Of a DNA stretch of 25,214 nt, positions 24,701 through 25,214 are shown piece by piece. The stretch covers positions 1-25,214 of IMG/VR virus record IMGVR_UViG_3300046804_003958; one strand, written 5' to 3'. Position numbers and translations under genes: made by a program. The notes under the pieces are model-generated. The model did no database searches. It saw only the letters and a program-made list of their open reading frames with translations, and was not told the DNA's origin. The stretch is from a virus. The first letter of the stretch is position 1. Each line of letters starts with the position of its first letter.

Positions 24701-25214
24701 ATGAAATACTAATTGGATCTGAAGCAAAAGCACCAACAATCTGCCACTCAGGATTTCTCTTATTGAATCCTCTAGGAGAACTTGGAAACTTCTGGTCAAT
24801 GTCACGATATTGATTATAAGCATTTGATACTTTGCTATAATACATATCAAGGTCAGTCAGACCCGTTGTAGCACCATTTGATAAAGTAATTTGATTTACA
24901 CCATCACAGAATTCAAAGCAAGTGAGTTTATGGTGTGAGAAGTTTGGCGTTGAACGATAGTTTGATGCAAAGTTATCAGGGTTTGTATAAACTACATCTG
25001 TCGAATCGGCATCAAAGAACGAAAACTGCCAGAAGTAGCAAGCACCAGTGATTCTAAAAATCGCTGCAGTATCTACAGTTGGATCAGTAGGATTTGGTAC
25101 ATATTTTGGACGTAGCTTAGTCTTACGGAGGTCGAGTCCAACAATTGAAGTTCCTCTTGGAACTACAACACCACCATAAACACTATTAAACTTATAGAGA
25201 ATATTATCTTCTTG
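18747..25214 (-). CDS. Giant virion protein with beta-helix region, partial (at least 2155 aa; N-terminus outside window)
   Basis: The frame stays open from the stop at 18749-18747 to the right edge. The ATG at 24845 is therefore internal, and 123 more codons lie upstream of it, including GGVVVPRGTSIVGLDLRKTK and CYFWQFSFFDADSTD. The conserved EFRRPSILRASGHTFEYLGY segment near residue 1275 recalls large structural proteins of T4-like cyanophages. Repeated modules of the form TA.PHNL..G, with later YNG.F.V, occur near 190, 740, 950 and 1118. Residues about 1690-1930 (ALNQAINSTIANGGNQLDLS, SGTYLTNNITIPTGFSLKG, then short repeated strands) look like a right-handed beta-helix of the pectate-lyase/tailspike type. 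It is likely a baseplate-attached tail fibre or spike; enzymatic activity cannot be judged. Confidence 0.88.
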   Translation of the reverse strand, partial: QEDNILYKFNSVYGGVVVPRGTSIVGLDLRKTKLRPKYVPNPTDPTVDTAAIFRITGACYFWQFSFFDADSTDVVYTNPDNFASNYRSTPNFSHHKLTCFEFCDGVNQITLSNGATTGLTDLDMYYSKVSNAYNQYRDIDQKFPSSPRGFNKRNPEWQIVGAFASDPISISSIISGNGATPTSVVTVTTAVPHNLNQGTPIKIKGVSGSGVVAPYNISTIVQNVVDATTFTYLLPSLSSYPNINPSPSAAGATVTVETDTVSGASPYIFNCSLRSVWGMNGLHADGNKSAGFRSTVVAQFTAISLQKDDRAFVKYDKSSRTYQGVNYTTVYGSSLPEGASQTDSTKVYHLDPDAVYRKGWETSHIKISNDSFIQIVSVFAIGFNRHFDANAGGDGSITNSNSNFGQISLTATGFKKEAFSKDNKAFITSVLPPRAVSETETEVQWLSFDDTLTKTIGISSHLYLSGFNSPDVLPPSQAQGCRVGAKTNDTLYLVSAGSTFSASIYMCDNVISTSGLTTALGTTSAVKIYDVTSGPTSDSFTIGANKLLTGEKVKIISDDGDLPENITEHVTYYAINNGDNNTVKLASSFTNASQGQAITVYGGTKLHILSRVSDKDSGELGSPIQYDAQNRNWFVHVNANNDIYNAFVNNSIPNYSSTRELGYLKRFIDQRSLDERLYKFRVVIPKEQENARDPEIGFVIQESSTTGARSNVDFTRTSIATTDYEYNKNPRFIATCSSSSGTITVLTELPHNVQVGEIVNIKNVQSTTNTSGVGNSGYNGTFVVTGVPNSYSFQYGQTDINGTSHLVGTFSNNVGIRSTNLPRFERNDFQSNLYIYDHDIISPYIYNQQDGIYHLYVLNASNAMNAEFTNLEFGQLATNLYPELDRDNVTSNPPTAKTFAKRSPIGAIVTNDLKKSITRESADLLLKTVGLGLTISSVSTGGGTATITFPRFHGLSGIATGTVTAGSGYVDGTYYNVKLLNGSQTGTWNGATAKVVVSSGAVTSVDIIAPGSGYSAAGLYFDQTAIGAGNGAARYTIATTGISTNVGDVVQLTGIGTTASNHYLITSVPSSTQVAVAKTAGDPDILPTQYAFVVGPSSRVLLTYYDSVSGITTVRTTAAHGLLSGNRFQILDSSYNNVGEYVVKEKLAYNQFTITTNKQLSITNGFVMKHGLSANDGVSDSSQENYGIRHVSFYGNDKFTLSSAITTGTSISIQSTGIGTAVRLPLGSYIQIDNEIMRVVSSNNNSTATVIRGSLGTRQESHDANSLIRKIEPLAIEFRRPSILRASGHTFEYLGYGPGNYSTGLPQVQVKTLNEQENLLAQGQKRSCGLVVYSGMNNAGDIFSGRTRFDIPAPTETGEDPESTNAIFDNVTIRNRLWVEGGASGTVLSQFDGPVSFNKQVRAKNIDVAESIRAATYENFKLSDLPTTDEPTFAQDRVLKVNDAATGYELTDPHELDIYKLRSFGVSNDPTVYAGIGSTVSSRLQISGISTAKFAVNQRVKVFGATDFSDSTLVESPVTASCSAAKVGTAATVSTYFYWVAQYHFRNGKVGPAAQIAPLAGIGQVAIANWNDLNNITLTLARTNTNYGILVYRQESAGTSGTANINNAKLVGILGPKELGSSTSGIIWIDYGLYEKTEWSTKGTSNEYTSNQVHFPLVGVTTSRRGWAIDRIVGIGASFITLNGQYRVNPDGAVKVVHDNTYALNQAINSTIANGGNQLDLSSGTYLTNNITIPTGFSLKGNGKNTVVKLQYFATDSTDGGGNSLEFNGNLVGIATTNPTDITISNLTIDGNSGNNILFNDDLDNYLMYFPEIDSSLIKGIEVRNSSGHGLYVYDSRRLSIEDSSFVDGCITDRYPFQPLNAQQSQTLRVNDSLFENYPGPVDLSVTSVVSTSGNIIRNCGTGLRTYASGKITTTNNIILGPSDEWIPTPDIYDSDYNSVNFTIQRGVTFNSPVLLYVEDGAAKDISSTKVSIISAGIGTIVGQGTTNETLGSRFLNFNITTPDSGTFGRQNGYIQLSLTSTQTNTLGLTSALGYDIIAKEFLTQPAGFTTYIGIGTGTWNTIGAGATQYTVTLDDYTQFSGISTGDIVKLVNHSVSPDLSTVEFTVAQKIDAGATTKRLRLTGITTTSVTNGAQTGYISIRNIFTIAKGRVGVI

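Overview
This window looks like part of a marine T4-like cyanophage (a myovirus of Synechococcus/Prochlorococcus type) or an uncultured relative. The evidence is a run of very large, tightly packed structural genes with tail-fibre and baseplate-type modules, followed by a dense block of tiny phage genes, copies of the octamer AATAAATA placed like T4-type late promoters, and no tRNA, rRNA, cellular operon or CRISPR. Several small proteins look like conserved cyanophage proteins of unknown function. That recognition is from memory and was not checked by search.

Nearly everything is on the minus strand, so the story reads from right to left. The right part (25214 to 8022) is a structural/adhesion operon. 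It begins with a giant virion protein that runs off the right edge (at least 2155 residues, with a beta-helix tailspike-like region). Next come two adjacent paralogous structural proteins (1061 and 1219 aa), a small tail-collar protein (170 aa), a leucine-rich-repeat protein (804 aa) and a 306-aa protein. Most genes here are separated by only 1 to 3 bases. A putative late promoter sits before the collar gene.

Between 5880 and 8033 one tail-type gene (717 aa, PA14-like domain plus beta repeats) is on the plus strand. It has its own AATAAATA box and converges on the 306-aa gene, overlapping it by 12 bp. It shares an N-terminal motif with the 804- and 306-aa proteins, so the three look like alternative adhesins using one docking module.

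From 5781 to 4546 lies a visibly more GC-rich SF2 (DEAH) helicase gene. It has a TATAAT box just upstream and a strong intrinsic terminator at its end, which is a moron-like arrangement. The terminator overlaps a plausible promoter for the next block.

From 4504 to 1 there are 21 small genes, including four that are short or cut by the window edge (47, 56, 58 aa and a 60-residue partial). Many are joined by 4-base ATGA overlaps. One encodes a HiPIP-like iron-sulfur protein whose N-terminus resembles the T4 capsid-targeting sequence. Others are small membrane proteins and a CxxC/CxxC metal-binding protein. A consensus TTGACA-N17-TATAAT promoter lies inside this block. No gene-free stretch longer than 300 bases exists in the window.
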